Positions 5,977 to 8,379 of a DNA stretch of 8,379 nt are shown here, in pieces; position 1 is the stretch's first letter, and every line of letters starts with the position of its first letter. This DNA is from JBAZOJ01 sp041648755 (lineage in GTDB: Bacteria; Planctomycetota; B143-G9), in contig JBAZOJ010000166.1 of assembly GCA_041648755.1 (NCBI GenBank), positions 1 through 8,379 of the forward strand, in the 5' to 3' direction. A program made the translations under genes and the position numbers. The notes below the pieces were generated by a model. That model saw only the letters and a program-made list of their open reading frames with translations, was not told the DNA's origin and ran no database searches.

Positions 5977-8373
5977 CTATTTTACGGGGTGTTTGCCCGC
6001 GAATATGTCGCCGGTGTCGCCGTTAATCGAGAGCCAGTCGCCCGGCCGGAAGACGCGGTCTCCGAAGCGGACCTCGGAACGGGTTTCGTCAACTTCCATC
6101 CGGGGACAGTTGACGACGCAGACTTTTCCAAGCCGCTTGGCGGTGATCGCCGCGTGTGATGTGCCGCCGCCCCTTGCCGTCAGCAGGGCTTCCGCGGTCA
6201 CGATCAGGTGGATATCGTCGGGTACGGTGTCAGGTCTTACAAGAAGCAGGGGGTCGCCCGTGTAGAGACTGCTGACCATCTGAATATCCGTTTCGCCTAT
6301 CGCGACTCTTCCCGTGAATGCTCCGCCTCCGGAGCCAAGTCCGGCCGCGAGCCAGTCGCTCCAGATTGAGTCCGGGTCCTCGAACAGTTTGCGGCGCTTC
6401 TCGTCATCGAACACCATTGGCCGGGTTTGCAGAATGTACAGGTCCTTGGCCGAGGATGTCTCGAAAGTGAACTCGATTTCCTGGTGCTCGAAGCTCTTGT
6501 CCAACACCATATCGCGGGAGACCTCCAAAAGCTTGCTGTAGATTCCCGGCAGGTGGGTTTCGAGCGATCCGGATGCATTGCGATGTATCTTCTGCTCGCG
6601 CCTCTGCCATTCGCTCAAGGGGTAGGGGAATACGAGCCCGGCGACGACGTCTTCGCCCTGGCTGCAGAACACGTACTCGCCTTCCAACTGGATATTCAGG
6701 CCGCGGGATGATGGCGGGTGCGTGAACATGACGCCGGTGCCGGAATCGTAGTTGATGTTCCCGAGCACCATCTGCTGCACGACCACCGCAGTGCCCCAAT
6801 CCTCGGCGATGTCCATCTGGCGGCGGTACACTTTTGCTGAAGCGTTGTCCCAACTGGAAAGCACCTTGTACACAACCGCCAGCACCTGCTCGCGCGGGTC
6901 TTCGGGAATGGAAAGTCCCCGCTCTGTCAGCAGGTTCTTGTACGCGTATGCGATCTCCCGCATTATCGCGCCGGAGAATTCTATCTTGACCTTGACATTG
7001 TATTTTTCCTTGAACTTCGAGATGATGCTGTCGAAATCGTCGCGGTCAATTCCTTCCGACATCCCCCAGCACTGGAGAAAGCGGCGGTAGCAGTCCCAGG
7101 AAGTCCATCCGTAGTTTGATTCGTGCGACAGTTCCTCGACAATCGCGTCGTTCAGCCCCACATTGAGAAATGTCGCCATCATCCCAGGCATCGAGTTCGT
7201 CCCGCTGCTTCGCACCGACAGCATAAGCAGGTTGGCCGGATCGCCGAATCGCTTCCCGGACTCCTTCTCCAGCCGGTCAAAGGCCGCATACAGCCTGGCG
7301 CGAATGTCTTTGGCAACTGGATCGAAGGCCAGTGCCTCGCGTATTGAGTACAGTTCCGTGCTGATGATGAACCCGGGGGGTACTTTGAATCCGAACCGGG
7401 CCATACGCTTCAGTGAGAAGCCTTTCGAGCCGAGATGCATGGGGTCGCTCAAAGCATCGAGATCCTCGTGAATGAAGGTCACCAATCGCTGCGCGCGGAA
7501 GTTCAGAATCCGGCTGAGCCTGTCGGGATCCAGTTTGCGGGCCATCTCGTCAGCCACGTTGCAGATCCGGGTGACGAAGGCATCGAGTTCCTGCAGTGCC
7601 ACGGAGGTCGCAAGCATTTCTCGCACAGCTACTTCTGCGGTGGCGTTCGGGCCGAACGACTCCTTCGGCACGACGGCAAGGAGCTTGTTGCGATGTATTC
7701 TGACCGCTGCCTCGGCATACTCTCCGAAAACCGGGCCCTCTACGAGGCCGTGGACCGCAGGCGCAATGAACTGCTTGATGATGTTTCGGAACTGGTAGTA
7801 GTTGATGCGGTAGCTGTCAAGGCACTTCTGCAGCAGTTCGACACCCAGTGAATAGGAGTCCTTCAGCAGTCCGTCAATGTCCAGCGCCCGGCGGAACTTC
7901 TGTAACGCGTTCGTTACTGACCACAGAAACTCCTTGGAAATGTAATCTCCCTTGACCTGGTCAGCCATGCGGCCGAACAGTCTGCACGTCAGCCGCTCCA
8001 CGCGGAACGACAATCCGAGCGCATCGAAGCGGGGTTCGCGGTACTCGCCATACATCGACGGGATGCCAGCCGCCACGTGCCGCTTGTAGTATATGTTCTC
8101 CTGCGGCGAAGTCTCGCCGCCCGATAGGATGGTCAGCTTCAGGTGCTCAAGTATGTCGAGCGTCGTGTCGAGCAACTTGTAGTCGTCTCCGGACTCCGAG
8201 GCCGTGGCAAAGGCGTCGCGCCACGGTTTGGGAATCCGCAGATTTCCGTCAATTTTTGCGCTGAGCGATCCATTGTCGAAGGAATACTTGTCACGCAACA
8301 GTTGGACAACCCGGATGAGGCAGAACACGCGCTCCACGTTCATTGTGTTGAAGCCGCTCTTGACGGCATCCAC
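5977..8373 (-). CDS. PPDK-like dikinase without the PEP/pyruvate TIM barrel (possibly 5'-partial)
   Basis: Residues about 313-652 match the nucleotide-binding domain of pyruvate,phosphate dikinase: GSKGFSLKRMARFG (315-328, Lys317), PPGFIISTE (332-340), SVRSSGTNSMPGMM (386-399, Arg388), GTAVVVQQMV (527-536), GTGVMFT (545-551), SQGEDVVAG (571-579), EIEFT (632-636) and LQTRPM (648-653). The swivelling phosphohistidine domain follows, with TARGGGTSHAA (732-742) and phospho-acceptor His740. Standard PPDK then continues with a TIM barrel of about 350 residues that binds PEP/pyruvate; here the protein stops 58 residues after the His, at a TAG in the middle of tight gene spacing. Residues 1-312 are a mostly helical extension that matches nothing I can name (a conserved-looking patch, RHVAAGIPSMYGEYREP, lies at 98-114). 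The protein may pass phosphate to a different acceptor or partner. The listed start is GTG (8371-8373); the frame stays open to the window edge and an internal ATG lies at residue 11, so the N-terminus is uncertain. Confidence 0.9.
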   Translation of the reverse strand: MDAVKSGFNTMNVERVFCLIRVVQLLRDKYSFDNGSLSAKIDGNLRIPKPWRDAFATASESGDDYKLLDTTLDILEHLKLTILSGGETSPQENIYYKRHVAAGIPSMYGEYREPRFDALGLSFRVERLTCRLFGRMADQVKGDYISKEFLWSVTNALQKFRRALDIDGLLKDSYSLGVELLQKCLDSYRINYYQFRNIIKQFIAPAVHGLVEGPVFGEYAEAAVRIHRNKLLAVVPKESFGPNATAEVAVREMLATSVALQELDAFVTRICNVADEMARKLDPDRLSRILNFRAQRLVTFIHEDLDALSDPMHLGSKGFSLKRMARFGFKVPPGFIISTELYSIREALAFDPVAKDIRARLYAAFDRLEKESGKRFGDPANLLMLSVRSSGTNSMPGMMATFLNVGLNDAIVEELSHESNYGWTSWDCYRRFLQCWGMSEGIDRDDFDSIISKFKEKYNVKVKIEFSGAIMREIAYAYKNLLTERGLSIPEDPREQVLAVVYKVLSSWDNASAKVYRRQMDIAEDWGTAVVVQQMVLGNINYDSGTGVMFTHPPSSRGLNIQLEGEYVFCSQGEDVVAGLVFPYPLSEWQRREQKIHRNASGSLETHLPGIYSKLLEVSRDMVLDKSFEHQEIEFTFETSSAKDLYILQTRPMVFDDEKRRKLFEDPDSIWSDWLAAGLGSGGGAFTGRVAIGETDIQMVSSLYTGDPLLLVRPDTVPDDIHLIVTAEALLTARGGGTSHAAITAKRLGKVCVVNCPRMEVDETRSEVRFGDRVFRPGDWLSINGDTGDIFAGKHPVK

Positions 8374-8379
8374 GTGGGA

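Noticed and set aside
5956..5980. Possible frameshift that detached a C-terminal TIM barrel from the dikinase-like gene
   Set aside because: The downstream sequence encodes a complete GAPDH with its own Shine-Dalgarno, and no frame between 4744 and 5976 shows PEP/pyruvate barrel motifs. The absence is real within this locus.
5554..6159. 201-residue + strand frame across the GAPDH/dikinase junction
   Set aside because: It is antisense to GAPDH motifs and the phosphohistidine domain. It spans the intergenic ribosome-binding site and has no supporting features.

Overview
This looks like ordinary chromosomal DNA from a GC-rich bacterium. Signals that support this are Shine-Dalgarno sequences, rho-independent hairpin terminators, a consensus sigma70-type promoter and tight gene packing. 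I see no mobile element, CRISPR array, tRNA or rRNA. The lineage cannot be fixed from the sequence. A cytochrome b C-terminal protein of the quinol:cytochrome c reductase kind, a divergent GAPDH and an unusual PPDK relative together suggest a lineage outside the best-studied model phyla, possibly deltaproteobacterial-like or an uncultured phylum, but that is a guess.

Layout: five genes run on the + strand (positions 3-4690) and converge on two genes on the - strand (4744-8373). The convergence point is a strong hairpin (4694-4719) that can serve both directions. The + strand starts with a long, highly charged alpha-helical protein (3-1247) closed by a textbook terminator (1272-1300). The Shine-Dalgarno of the next gene starts on the base after that terminator's T-run. 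A compact cluster follows: a free-standing tRNA-binding OB-fold protein (1310-1738), orotidine-5'-phosphate decarboxylase pyrF (1742-2620) and a membrane protein resembling the C-terminal part of cytochrome b (2614-3213). These are 3 nt apart and then overlapping, so they are probably cotranscribed. A promoter with perfect TTGACA / 17 nt / TATAAT hexamers (3225-3253) then starts a separate unit for a predicted exported two-domain protein of unknown function (3281-4690).

The - strand pair, transcribed right to left, is a pyruvate,phosphate-dikinase-like protein (8373-5977) followed after 21 nt by a divergent glyceraldehyde-3-phosphate dehydrogenase (5955-4744). The dikinase-like protein has the nucleotide-binding and phosphohistidine domains. 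It lacks the C-terminal PEP/pyruvate TIM barrel and carries about 310 residues of unassigned N-terminal sequence, so its phosphoryl acceptor is unclear. The GAPDH keeps the catalytic Cys and His but is long (403 aa) and has lost the Asp that normally selects NAD. The pair points to a carbon or energy-metabolism operon with altered chemistry or cofactor use, and it is the most interesting part of the window.

There is no gene-free stretch longer than about 70 bases. Both end genes may be incomplete: the frame of the dikinase-like gene stays open to the right edge, and the first gene starts two bases from the left edge.
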